A stretch of DNA of 64,000 nucleotides from Nodosilinea sp. PGN35 (GTDB lineage: Bacteria; Cyanobacteriota; Cyanobacteriia; Phormidesmidales; Phormidesmidaceae), in contig NZ_JAQKQJ010000002.1 of assembly GCF_029109325.1 (NCBI RefSeq), forward strand, positions 235,310-299,309, read 5' to 3'. The position numbers and the translations under genes were made by a program. The notes beneath the pieces were generated by a model. The model saw nothing but the letters and a program-made list of their open reading frames with translations, made no database searches and was not told where the DNA came from. Positions within the stretch are counted from its first letter, which is position 1; each line of letters starts with the position of its first letter. Positions 42,227-50,704 of the stretch are shown one piece after another.

Positions 42227-43307
42227 AGCAAGCCTCGACTAAGGATTCCGGTGGCGAGTGGGGTGGGCGGGGGACGTGGAGTAAATCCTGGGCCTGAATC
42301 AGCACCCTGGCGGGCGTGTCGGCACCGATTTGGCGGCTGTCAATGGGGCGGTGGCGATTGTTGTCCTGGGGTGCCCAGCGCTGCACATCAGAATCGCTAA
42401 ACACGACCACGCTGGGCGTCTTCAGGGCCGCCCCCAGGTGGGAAACGCCGGTGTCGTTACAGACCAGCAGGGCGGCGTGGCGCAGCAAAACCGCCAGGGA
42501 ACCCAGGCAGGTGCGGCCGGCCAGGTTAACGGGTAGAGGAGTGCCGGGCTGGTTGACCGCCGCCGCGATTGGGGTGGTGAGATGGCGTTCGGCAGCGGTG
42601 CCGGTGAGCACAATGCGATGCCCCTGGCTGGCCAACTGCCGAGCGACTTCGATAAATCCGGCCATTGACCAGCGGCGCGACTCACTACTGGCCCCCGGAT
42701 GCAGGCAAACGTACTGCCCCGGCACCAGGGAGTGCGCCTCCAGCAGCCGCAGCCCGGCCCGGTACTCCACCTCAGTGATGGGAAAGTCGAGGGCTTGACT
42801 GACTTCGGGTAGCCCCAAAAACAGCATGAGATCGAGCAGGCGATCGACCTCTGCCCCCCGCTGGGGATAGGGCAAAAAATAGTGCGGATTGGGGCAGTAC
42901 TGCCCCGGCAGGTAAAACCCGGCCTGATAGCGCCCCCCCAGCAGCATCAAAAAGGGGTTGATGTAGCTGCCGCTGCCGTGGATTTGCAGCGTCAGGTCGT
43001 AGCGCTGGGCCTGTACCTGCTGGCAAAATTCCACCGTGGTCTGGGGGCTCTGCCAGCCTTCAGGAATGCCGGGAGCCCCAGGAAAGGGCAGCCAATCGTC
43101 GATCAGCTCGGGAAACCGCTGCCCAAACCACTCGGTGCCGGGCAGCCCCAGCCAGGTGATGCTTGCCCTGGGATAGGCCTGCCGCAGCGATCGCAGGGCC
43201 GGAACGCTACACAGCAGATCCCCCAGGCCCGGCAGCGCCCGCAGCACTAAAATTCGCGCGATCGCGGGTATCGGAAGGCGGCAGGCCATAGCCGAATGCC
43301 CTATCAA
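42216..43307 (-). CDS. Family-9 glycosyltransferase (heptosyltransferase-like)
   Basis: A 363-aa GT9 enzyme. The N-terminal motif is VLRALPGLGDLLCSVPALRS, the second lobe begins with VCLHPGASSESRRW, and the donor-binding motif is CNDTGVSHLGAALKTPSVV. The Met at residue 7 (position 43289) is an alternative start. It is the promoter-proximal gene of the minus-strand heptose locus running to 34050. An AT-rich region upstream is shared with a divergent CdaR-type regulator. Confidence 0.85.
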   Translation of the reverse strand: MIGHSAMACRLPIPAIARILVLRALPGLGDLLCSVPALRSLRQAYPRASITWLGLPGTEWFGQRFPELIDDWLPFPGAPGIPEGWQSPQTTVEFCQQVQAQRYDLTLQIHGSGSYINPFLMLLGGRYQAGFYLPGQYCPNPHYFLPYPQRGAEVDRLLDLMLFLGLPEVSQALDFPITEVEYRAGLRLLEAHSLVPGQYVCLHPGASSESRRWSMAGFIEVARQLASQGHRIVLTGTAAERHLTTPIAAAVNQPGTPLPVNLAGRTCLGSLAVLLRHAALLVCNDTGVSHLGAALKTPSVVVFSDSDVQRWAPQDNNRHRPIDSRQIGADTPARVLIQAQDLLHVPRPPHSPPESLVEACYGR

Positions 43308-43595
43308 TAACTACAGAAGTCATGCTAGGCAGTTTTCAAAACAACTTCATTGGACATTTGACAAGAATTTTTCTGTTTTATTGGCGCTGTTTGTACATTT
43401 TGCACAGCTGATTTTTTAGGTATTTTTTATCTTTTAGGGGATACTTCTTGTGGCCAAATAAAACTACTTCTTTCGGTAGGTGTCAAAAATAATTTGAACT
43501 ACGACCCTAGATCGTTGAGGTGACTTAAAATCCTTCACATTTGTTGATATTTTTGAAACAGCCTTTGTCTGCAATACCTACAGCCCGCTTTAGCC

Positions 43596-44795
43596 GTGAC
43601 CCAATCCTTCGATCAAATCGCTGAAGTCGTAGCCAAGCAGATGTCTTCGTTGCTACAAACTGCTGTCCTGATTAGTAATGCTGATGAAACCGTAGTGGCT
43701 AGTCAAATGAGCGACAAAGGCTTTATCTCAGCGGAAAAGGTATCTAAGAACGGCAGCAATGCCAATGGCACTGGACACTCAAGACAGTATTTAAAGCTTC
43801 CCTTTCACGTCCACGATCAGGTGGGAGTAGTTTGTATTGAGCAGTGGGCCGATGACGAAAAGCTATCGCCAAAGCTCGCTCAGGCCTGTGTTGACCTGAT
43901 GATTAGTCAAATTATCTACTCTACGCCTCCCACCCAGCAGGTCTTTAAAAATCAGGTTATTTCCAACCTTTTGCAGGGGAACGTCAAAGACGAGTCGGTT
44001 GCCCTACAGCAGGCTGCGCTGCTCGGCATCGACTTTACCCCTCCCAGGGCCGTCATTCTAATTGATGCGACGGAGGCCATTCTGCTGAGTAGCTATGGGG
44101 GTGAAAGCTCAACCTATGACCAGCAGCGCTGTGCTCAGACGATTATTGCCAGCACGGTGACCTTTTTCAACCTGCCCGACGAAACGATCTGTGCCGACCT
44201 CGGTGGCGGACAGTTTGCCGTGTTAAAGGCCAGCGACACCAAAAACCTCCGGCCCTGGGCCACCCACAGCGCTACGCCAACAGATGAACTCAGCTCTTCC
44301 TGGACCAACCTGGAGGCCCTCAAGCGGGCGGCCAGGGCACTGCTGGAGCAACTGCGCGAGGCTACGGGTACGGCGGTGGGCATTGGCATTGGCCGCTACC
44401 ACCCCGGCATTTTGGGGGTGTCACGCTCCTACCAGGATGCGCGGGTGGCGCTGCGACTGGGCCGACAGTTTAGCGGTCAAAACCGGGTCTACTGCCTGGA
44501 CGATCTGGGCATGGCCGCCTTTGCCTGCGTGGCCGATGAGCGCACCAAGGTAGACCTGGCGCTGCATTTGCTCAGTCCCCTGGACAATGAGCCCGACTTG
44601 ATCAACACCCTGAAGGTCTTCTTTGCAGCGGATTGTGCCCTCTCCTCCGCGGCCAAACAGCTCTGCATCCACCGCAATACGCTGACCTATCGTCTGGAAA
44701 AAATTACGTCTCTGACCGGCCTTGATCCCCGTCACTTTGACGAAGCGGTGCAGATTCGCCTGGCGCTACTGCTGCAAGAGTTTCAGGGGTATTAA
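43596..44795 (+). CDS. CdaR/PucR-type transcriptional regulator
   Basis: A 399-aa protein from a GTG start. It has an N-terminal putative sensor region (MTQSFDQIAEVVAKQMSSLL), a middle GGDEF-like/CdaR domain with GTAVGIGIGRYHPGILGVSR and SYQDARVALRLGRQF, and a C-terminal PucR-type helix-turn-helix (AAKQLCIHRNTLTYRLEKI). Family members respond to sugar acids, glycolate or amino acids. It is divergent from the heptose-locus GT9 gene and separated by about 290 AT-rich bases, so it may control that locus, itself, or both (inference). Confidence 0.85.
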   Translation: MTQSFDQIAEVVAKQMSSLLQTAVLISNADETVVASQMSDKGFISAEKVSKNGSNANGTGHSRQYLKLPFHVHDQVGVVCIEQWADDEKLSPKLAQACVDLMISQIIYSTPPTQQVFKNQVISNLLQGNVKDESVALQQAALLGIDFTPPRAVILIDATEAILLSSYGGESSTYDQQRCAQTIIASTVTFFNLPDETICADLGGGQFAVLKASDTKNLRPWATHSATPTDELSSSWTNLEALKRAARALLEQLREATGTAVGIGIGRYHPGILGVSRSYQDARVALRLGRQFSGQNRVYCLDDLGMAAFACVADERTKVDLALHLLSPLDNEPDLINTLKVFFAADCALSSAAKQLCIHRNTLTYRLEKITSLTGLDPRHFDEAVQIRLALLLQEFQGY

Positions 44796-44845
44796 TTTAG
44801 TGGTTTGCTAAGCCAGGGTGATTGGTTGGTGGGGTATACGGTGCA

Positions 44846-44897
44846 GGGTATACGGTTCACGGTGTACGGTGTACGGCTTGCCGTGAACCGTATACCC
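44846..44897. repeat. Perfect 17-bp inverted repeat made of heptamers
   Basis: GGGTATACGGTTCACGG (44846-44862) pairs perfectly with CCGTGAACCGTATACCC (44881-44897) around an 18-base loop. It lies 50 bases after the CdaR-type gene. There is no T-run, so it is more likely an STRR-derived cruciform than a terminator. Confidence 0.75.
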
Positions 44898-44982
44898 CCC
44901 TTAATTTGGGGGCAATCGGCTGGGTTTGGGGCTGGCCGTGGCATGATTTAAGGCGGCAGTTACCCGCAAGGGGTTATCATCC

Positions 44983-46047
44983 ATGGCTTTGCCCTTTGAC
45001 GCGGCCCCCAGTGAGGCGCGAATTGAGCGATTTTGGCAGCTTTCGGCCAGTTTTGGCATGGAGCGCAATGCCTACCACAACTATTTAAATGAGTTAGTCA
45101 GCGATCGCTACGCGCTGATTAAAGGGCTGCAACTGCTGCGTGACGAGCTGCAATTTGCCGGGGTCAGCCCCACCGATATTCAAGCCTGCGGGGCGGATAT
45201 GAGCCTGCCCAGTGCGGTGACAACTCTGGCTTACACCAACTGCGGCGATCGCATTCACCAGGGCGAGGCCACCAAGCGCTACCGCGATGTGGTGGCCTCC
45301 CGCTTTGCCACCCTGTCAGAGATTGGCGAGCTGAAGCTGGAGGCGTTTTTCCCCGCCGGGGGTGGCACCGACAATGGCGCGACCCTGGCCCATGTCACCG
45401 TCGCCCACGAGCTGGACGAAAAGCTGAAGCGCCGGGTCTACGAGGGCAACCCGCAGTCGATTTCTCTGGTGGCGATCGACCTCAAGACCCACGTGGGCCG
45501 CATTCAGGAGGACGGCAAGCAGGTCTATGGCAAAACCCGCGAGTCGCCCTGGCGAGAACCCCGAGCCGCCTGCGGGGCGATCGTTGGGGCGCTGACCCAC
45601 TACCAGCCGGAGAATCTGATCCACCGCCGCATTCGCAGCGACCTGGGGGAGCGCAATTTTCAGTTTCTCTCGAACCAGCAGATTTTGACCGATGAGGGGG
45701 TGGATATCACGATGGCGGTGGCGGCGGCGATCGTGGCGATTCGCGGCATTCGCAATACGGCTATGGCCCTGGCCCAGGAGATGGATGAGCGCGGCCTGGG
45801 CCACCTGACCGCCAGCACCACGGTGAACCGCCCCTCGCGGGATGACCTGGTGATCTATCTGGCACGGGCCACGGTGTTTAACGGCAAAATTCGCATTCAG
45901 AGCCTGGGCACCGAGGCGAAGCACTACAGCGGCAAGCTGGTGGGCTACGCCGGAGAAAAACGCCTCCAGCTGCGCTACGACGACTGGGACAGCGAGAATG
46001 TGCCGATCGAGGAGATTCCCTACAAGGTTCGGCTGTCAGGGCTGTAG
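44983..46047 (+). CDS. Uncharacterised 354-aa protein
   Basis: A soluble 354-aa protein starting MALPFDAAPSEARIERFWQL. Regions that look conserved are LAYTNCGDRIHQGEATKRYRDV, HVTVAHELDEKLKRRVYEGN, SLVAIDLKTHVGRIQEDGKQ and DDLVIYLARATVFNGKIRIQ. There is no signal peptide, membrane helix or nucleotide-binding motif that I recognise, and I cannot assign a family. Codon use is typical of the chromosome. Neighbours give no clear hint. Confidence 0.75.
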   Translation: MALPFDAAPSEARIERFWQLSASFGMERNAYHNYLNELVSDRYALIKGLQLLRDELQFAGVSPTDIQACGADMSLPSAVTTLAYTNCGDRIHQGEATKRYRDVVASRFATLSEIGELKLEAFFPAGGGTDNGATLAHVTVAHELDEKLKRRVYEGNPQSISLVAIDLKTHVGRIQEDGKQVYGKTRESPWREPRAACGAIVGALTHYQPENLIHRRIRSDLGERNFQFLSNQQILTDEGVDITMAVAAAIVAIRGIRNTAMALAQEMDERGLGHLTASTTVNRPSRDDLVIYLARATVFNGKIRIQSLGTEAKHYSGKLVGYAGEKRLQLRYDDWDSENVPIEEIPYKVRLSGL

Positions 46048-46192
46048 CGTTTCAATCGTCTCAAAATAAGTCTAATTCTATTCGACATGAGTCTAATCTT
46101 GGTTCCACCTAGACTTGTGTTGACACTTCAGGCTGGGGCTGTGGTTCTGATCACTGCTGCAAGAGTCGTCTTCAGTGTTGACCGCGCTAAGG

Positions 46193-46275
46193 AGTTCTGG
46201 GAAAAAAGATCCCCGCTCTATCCAACGACTGCAACCACCGTAGGGTGGGCAGTGCCCACCATTGAGAATTTCTGA
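46193..46275 (+). repeat. Dispersed repeat B, copy 2
   Basis: Carries GATCCCCGCTCTATCC, CGACTGCAACCACCGTAGGG and GGGCAGTGCCCACCA. It is truncated on the right relative to the copies at 21501 and 50376. Confidence 0.7.
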
Positions 46276-46342
46276 GTGCTGACGGCGCGGTGACGTTGGG
46301 CTAAGGCGATACCATAAAGGAGTTTCGACGGTATCGGGTGGT

Positions 46343-47139
46343 ATGGATCAGGCGCTTTTAGAGCGATTTCAGCAGGCCTATAAGGATCTAGACCTGTTCC
46401 CGCTGGTGGAACCGAAGGATATTGAGCGGTTTCGGGTGGACTATGGCCTGCATGTCATGGTGCGGCTGAAGCGCGAAATTGAGGCGTCGGTTAAAAATGG
46501 CAAGTTTATTTTTGCGGGCCATCGGGGCTGCGGCAAGTCTACGCTGCTGAAGCGGCTGGCGATTGAGATGCAGCCCAACCATTCGGTGGTGTTTTTCTCG
46601 ATCGCCGATCTGATCGAGATGAGCGGCATTACCCACGTCAACATTCTCTATGCGATCGCACCTGTTTCCGGTGGCGAAGTTTTTTGCCAAGGCAGATTGC
46701 CACAACCCTTGATGTTTTTTTGAAGGTGCTCGCTAAGCGGCTGCCGGAGGATTTGGTCGATGCCCAGACGGCGCGGCGGATGGTGCTGAAAAGCGGGGGG
46801 GTGATGCGAGAGCTAGTGAGGATTGCCCGCGAGTGCTGCACAGAGTGTATGGTGCAGCTCGAAATTGAGGCTGATGGTGACAGCGTTAAAATTGATGACG
46901 AGATTTTGACGGTGGCGCTACGGAATTTGCGCCACGATTTTGCCCGGCAGATTGGCAGCGATCTGTACGATCTTTTGGTGGGGGTGTATAAAACGGCTGA
47001 AACGCCCGATGCCAGCAGCGATGGGTTTGTGAAGCTGCTCCACGGTTTGATGGTGTTGGAATATGAGAACGATGCGCTGTGGTATGACGTGCACCCGATT
47101 GTGGTGGATTTGCTCAAACAAAAACAATTGATTGAGTGA
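46343..47139 (+). pseudogene. P-loop ATPase gene with internal deletion and frameshift
   Basis: The N-terminal part reads MDQALLERFQQAYKDLDLFP...FIFAGHRGCGKSTLLKRLA (Walker A) up to NILYAIA. It then jumps directly to PVSGGEVFCQG in the open frame, while the alternative frame there reads HLFPVAKFFAKADCHNP, a segment normally far downstream in this family. The C-terminal part (LDVFLKVLAKRLPEDLVDA...HPIVVDLLKQ) follows in another frame from about 46690 to 47139. The middle of the ATPase, including Walker B, is missing. The family is a cyanobacterial ATPase of about 400 aa encoded with a larger partner. The joint lies at a GCGATCGC site (46652-46659). The gene is inactive. Confidence 0.8.
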
Positions 47140-47147
47140 GGTCAACC

Positions 47148-47627
47148 GTGGATGATGTGGCTGCCGAAAATCGTCATCAGCTGCGCCGGTTGGTGTGGTC
47201 GATACAGTCGAGCTATGGGCGGCTGAATTTGCTGGGGGCGATCTGCGACAACTGGAAGTATCGCGATGAGATTATCGACAGCTATGAGACCGAGCTAAGG
47301 GAGAAGGGGGCGAGGTGCGATCGCGTTCGCATTGACCTGCGCCAGCCCAGCCTGAAGCAAAGTTTGCAAGCCCATGTGGAGCAAGAGCCGGAGCTAGCGA
47401 CTAGCGCCGCTGCGGTGGTGACTGTTTTGGGGGCCGACGAGCTGTTGGGGCTACGGCTAAACCAAGAGCGATCGGTTCTGGAGCAGTTTTTGTTTTCGCT
47501 ACACACTCGTGCGGCAGCTTTCAGAGCCCGAATAGTTGCCTATCACGCAAATTATCAAATCCTCGAAATGCTTGCCTCAAAAGGCTTCCAGAATTTCAGA
47601 TTTAGTCGTGGACTAAAATTGGACTAA
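47148..47627 (+). pseudogene. Truncated partner protein of the decayed ATPase
   Basis: From the GTG at 47148 (VDDVAAENRHQLRRLVW) the frame gives about 159 codons. The first about 120 residues (SYGRLNLLGAICDNWKYRDE, LRQPSLKQSLQAHVE, VVTVLGADELLGLRLNQERS) match the start of a much longer protein that usually follows this ATPase. The sequence then departs near 47510 into unrelated residues and a stop. A GAGG ribosome site precedes the start. Both members of the pair are therefore broken. Confidence 0.65.
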
Positions 47628-47865
47628 ATTTTTGACCCCTCTGAGGCTTGCTAAAGCCCTCCCGCTCGTCATGCCCAGGGCAAACATCCTAGGGCTGCTA
47701 GCCCACCTCAAGGGTAGCTGAGGCGCAGTAACTCGGCTCATAGAGGCCCAAAGTTCTAGATAGAGCCATCTAGCTGTCAGTCTTGCATGTATTGCCTTAA
47801 GACTCATTGGCAGGCCACTGAGTCTCGTGTTGAGAAAATCTTTGTAGGTGTTTTGCTGCGGTTAA

Positions 47866-48789
47866 ATGAAGAGGCTGTGCACCTGCCCTCTGTGCTCGAT
47901 TCTTAATTGGGGTCTCCCATTGTCTGTTCCCCTACCTGCTACATCAACCAACACTGACTTTGCCCGTCTGTGGCAGCCTGGCATTGCAGGCATTGAGCTA
48001 TTTAGCGCTCAGCTCTACCACCACAGCTTTGCCAAGCACATGCACGAGGCCTACACCATTGGCCTCACTCATCGGGGCGTGGGCGGCTTTTTCTACCGAG
48101 GCAGCAACCACTGCGCTCACCCCGGCAGCTTTAAGCTCATTCACCCCGGCGAAGTGCACACCGGTCAGGCACAGGACAATGACGGCTGGGGTTTTCGCAA
48201 CATCTACATCAGCGTGCCCAAGATGCAGGCGCTGTTGGCGCAGCTAGAGCAGCCAGGGCTAGAGCTACCCTACTTTTCAACGGCGGTTTCGGCTGCGATC
48301 GATGGGGCAGAGAAAGTTCGTTTTAAGCGGCTGTTTGCCGCGCTGAGTGGGCCGCCCAATGCTCTCGCGCAAGAGTCGCTGCTGCTAGAATGCGTGGCCC
48401 ATCTCATCACCCGCTATGCCGAGGGGGGCTGTGGTTGGCAGCCACCCAAACCAGAGACCCAGGCGATCGCCCAGGTGCAGGCCTACATTGAAACCCACTA
48501 CGCCGATCCAGTTTCCATTGACACCCTGGCGCAGCTGGTGGGGCTGAGCCCCTACTATTTAATTCGCAGTTTTCGGCGGCAGGTGGGGGTGCCGCCCCAC
48601 AGCTACCAGCGCCACTGGCAGCTGGTGCAGGCCAAGCGATCGCTCCACACCGACCAGCCCATCGCCGACCTTGCGATCGCCCACGGCTTCTACGACCAAA
48701 GCCACCTCACCCGCGCCTTTAAGAATGCCTTTGGCGTTACCCCCGGCCAGTACCGCCAGGGCAATTTCATCCAAGACGGCCAGGGTTGA
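47866..48789 (+). CDS. AraC-family transcriptional regulator
   Basis: A 307-aa regulator with an N-terminal cupin-like sensing domain (HSFAKHMHEAYTIGLTHRGVG, GSFKLIHPGEVHTGQ) and a C-terminal AraC double helix-turn-helix (VSIDTLAQLVGLSPYYLIRS and IADLAIAHGFYDQSHLTRAF). The start could lie a few codons inside, because the first 20 residues are not domain-like. It precedes a BenE-type transporter gene by 36 bases on the same strand, so it is likely co-transcribed with, and a regulator of, the transporter. Confidence 0.9.
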   Translation: MKRLCTCPLCSILNWGLPLSVPLPATSTNTDFARLWQPGIAGIELFSAQLYHHSFAKHMHEAYTIGLTHRGVGGFFYRGSNHCAHPGSFKLIHPGEVHTGQAQDNDGWGFRNIYISVPKMQALLAQLEQPGLELPYFSTAVSAAIDGAEKVRFKRLFAALSGPPNALAQESLLLECVAHLITRYAEGGCGWQPPKPETQAIAQVQAYIETHYADPVSIDTLAQLVGLSPYYLIRSFRRQVGVPPHSYQRHWQLVQAKRSLHTDQPIADLAIAHGFYDQSHLTRAFKNAFGVTPGQYRQGNFIQDGQG

Positions 48790-48825
48790 CCCCGGTAGCC
48801 TGGGTAAGCCGTTTCACCTCAGACC

Positions 48826-50013
48826 ATGGTAGCCAAAGGCGTTTTTCAAGACAGTTCTCTCTCTGCCATCATTGCGGGCTTTGTCACCGTGCTGGTGGGC
48901 TTTACCAGTTCGGCGGTGATTGTGTTTCAGGCGGCCCAGGCGCTCAATGCCACCCCCGCCCAGCTTGCCTCCTGGATGTGGGCGCTGGGGTTGGGTATGG
49001 GGCTGACCTGCATTGGCCTGTCGCTGCGCTACCGCGCCCCGGTGGTCACCGCCTGGTCAACGCCGGGGGCGGCGATGCTGATCACCTCGGCGGCGGGGGT
49101 GCCCATGGCCGAAGCCATCGGAGCTTTTTTGGTGTCGGGTCTGCTGATTACCCTCGCCGGGTTTAGCGGCAGCTTTGAGCGGCTGATGAACCGCATTCCC
49201 CTATCCCTGGCGGCGGGGATGCTGGCGGGGGTGCTGCTGCGCTTTGGGCTAGATGTGTTTGTGGCGATGCAAACTCAGTTTGCGATGACCTTCGCCATGT
49301 TTTGCGCCTACTTGGCCATGCGCCGCCTCAATCCGCGCTACGGGGTAGTGGTGGCCCTGGCGGTGGGGGTGGCGATCGCCGCCCTCCAAAACCTGCTTCA
49401 ATTCGACGCCGTTAGCCTGCAACTGGCGGTGCCCGTCTTCACGGCCCCCCAGTTTTCTTTGACGGCCCTCGTCGGCGTTGCCCTACCGCTGTTTGTCGTC
49501 ACTATGGCCTCCCAAAACGTGCCGGGGGTCGCGGTTCTGCAAGCTTCTGGCTACAGCGCCGTACCCATCTCCCCTATCATCGGCTGGACAGGGGCTGCCA
49601 CCGTCATTCTCGCGCCCTTTGGGGCCTTTGCCCTCAACCTGGCCGCCATTACCGCCGCCATCTGCATGGGGCGCGAGGCCCACGCAGACCCCGGCAGGCG
49701 CTATGTAGCGGCGATCGCCGCCGGTTTTTTCTACCTGCTCATTGGCCTGTTTGGAGCCACCGTCGCCGCCCTGTTTGCCGCCTTTCCAGCAGAGCTGGTG
49801 CTGGCGATCGCGGGCTTAGCCCTGCTCGGCACCATCGGCAACGGCCTCTACACAGCCCTGCACAACGAGACCCAGCGGGAACCGGCCCTGATCACCTTCC
49901 TGGTCACCGCCTCTGGCGTCACCCTGCTCGGCATCGGCTCTGCCTTTTGGGGCCTGATCGCAGGGGTCTTAGCGCTGTTAGTGGTCAGCAGACGGGAAGC
50001 TGAGGCTTATTAG
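48826..50013 (+). CDS. benE: BenE-family benzoate/H+ symporter-like transporter
   Basis: A 395-aa polytopic protein (about 11-12 hydrophobic segments) of the BenE family: SLSAIIAGFVTVLVGFTSSA, RAPVVTAWSTPGAAML, NRIPLSLAAGMLAGVLLRFG and MASQNVPGVAVLQASGY. Relatives take up benzoate with protons; in a cyanobacterium the substrate may be another aromatic or purine-like compound. No benzoate-catabolic genes are nearby. It is paired with an AraC-type regulator upstream. The upstream spacing is short, supporting an operon. Confidence 0.85.
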   Translation: MVAKGVFQDSSLSAIIAGFVTVLVGFTSSAVIVFQAAQALNATPAQLASWMWALGLGMGLTCIGLSLRYRAPVVTAWSTPGAAMLITSAAGVPMAEAIGAFLVSGLLITLAGFSGSFERLMNRIPLSLAAGMLAGVLLRFGLDVFVAMQTQFAMTFAMFCAYLAMRRLNPRYGVVVALAVGVAIAALQNLLQFDAVSLQLAVPVFTAPQFSLTALVGVALPLFVVTMASQNVPGVAVLQASGYSAVPISPIIGWTGAATVILAPFGAFALNLAAITAAICMGREAHADPGRRYVAAIAAGFFYLLIGLFGATVAALFAAFPAELVLAIAGLALLGTIGNGLYTALHNETQREPALITFLVTASGVTLLGIGSAFWGLIAGVLALLVVSRREAEAY

Positions 50014-50131
50014 TGAGTCCCATCTAGCTCGACATAAGACTAATGTTTACAATGTCGAGTCTCATCTTGAGATTAAGCTAAATAAGCGATCGCTTCCCTT
50101 GCGGAATGAACCCTTGGTAAGAGCAATCTGC

Positions 50132-50239
50132 CCTAGAACGCCGGTACAGATCCCAGGGTTCTATCCTTGGATGGCCCAAAATTCGTTGCTCATCAGCCCA
50201 AGAACCCTGGGATCTGGCCATACTGTACCGATGCTCTAG
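50132..50239. repeat. Long inverted-repeat element in the 1.2-kb intergenic region
   Basis: Arms of about 31-39 bases face each other. The inner 16 bases, CAGATCCCAGGGTTCT and AGAACCCTGGGATCTG, are perfect. The outer part CTAGA...CGGTACA pairs with TGTACCG...TCTAG after a six-base offset. The loop is about 38 bases. The form is that of a small MITE-like element or a very stable RNA hairpin. Confidence 0.7.
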
Positions 50240-50254
50240 TGCACTGTCAAAGCT

Positions 50255-50375
50255 AAAAATTGCGGAGCGTTCGCGCAGTGTCTCCTTTGGAGACAACCCA
50301 ACAGCAGCCAGCCTTGTTGGGTTCTGCTGACGCGCCACTCAACCTACAAATTAGGCTTGACGCTCCACTAGGAGA
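50255..50375. repeat. Palindromic dispersed repeats (two kinds)
   Basis: GCGGAGCGTTCGCGCAGTG with a CTCCTTTGGAG dyad is followed by CAACCCAACAGCAG...GTTGGGTTCTGCTGACG and CTCAACCTACAAATTAGG. The latter repeat type also occurs near 33998-34060 (TTGGGTTTCGCCGAGCCTCA, CAACCTACAAATTAAGC). Both are common cyanobacterial interspersed repeats. Confidence 0.6.
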
Positions 50376-50476
50376 TTTCTGAAAAAAAGATCCCTGCCCT
50401 ATCTGACGACTGCAACCACCGTAGGGTAGGCTCTGCCCACCATCAGGGAGAAAGTTTCCCAAAAGTCGCCTTAGGG
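50376..50476 (+). repeat. Dispersed repeat B, copy 3
   Basis: A full-length copy with GATCCCTGCCCTATC, GACTGCAACCACCGTAGGG and AAGTCGCCTTAGGG at its right end, matching the copy at 21501-21602. Confidence 0.7.
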
Positions 50477-50704
50477 ATGAAAAATTGCGATCGCAGATCC
50501 CCTTCATCTCAAAAACTAGAGGCTGCGAGGGCGGCAAAGAAACCTGAACTTTTCCATCGTCTTGGCGTGATCCCAACGGGTTTAGCCAAAGCCTTGGGCG
50601 GAGGGCCAAGTATTTGCTCATAAAAAGTATGCCTGAAAACCCAACCCTTTACAAAAATTATTTGCGATAGATTTCAATTATGGGAGGTGCAGAATTGGGC
50701 AGGC

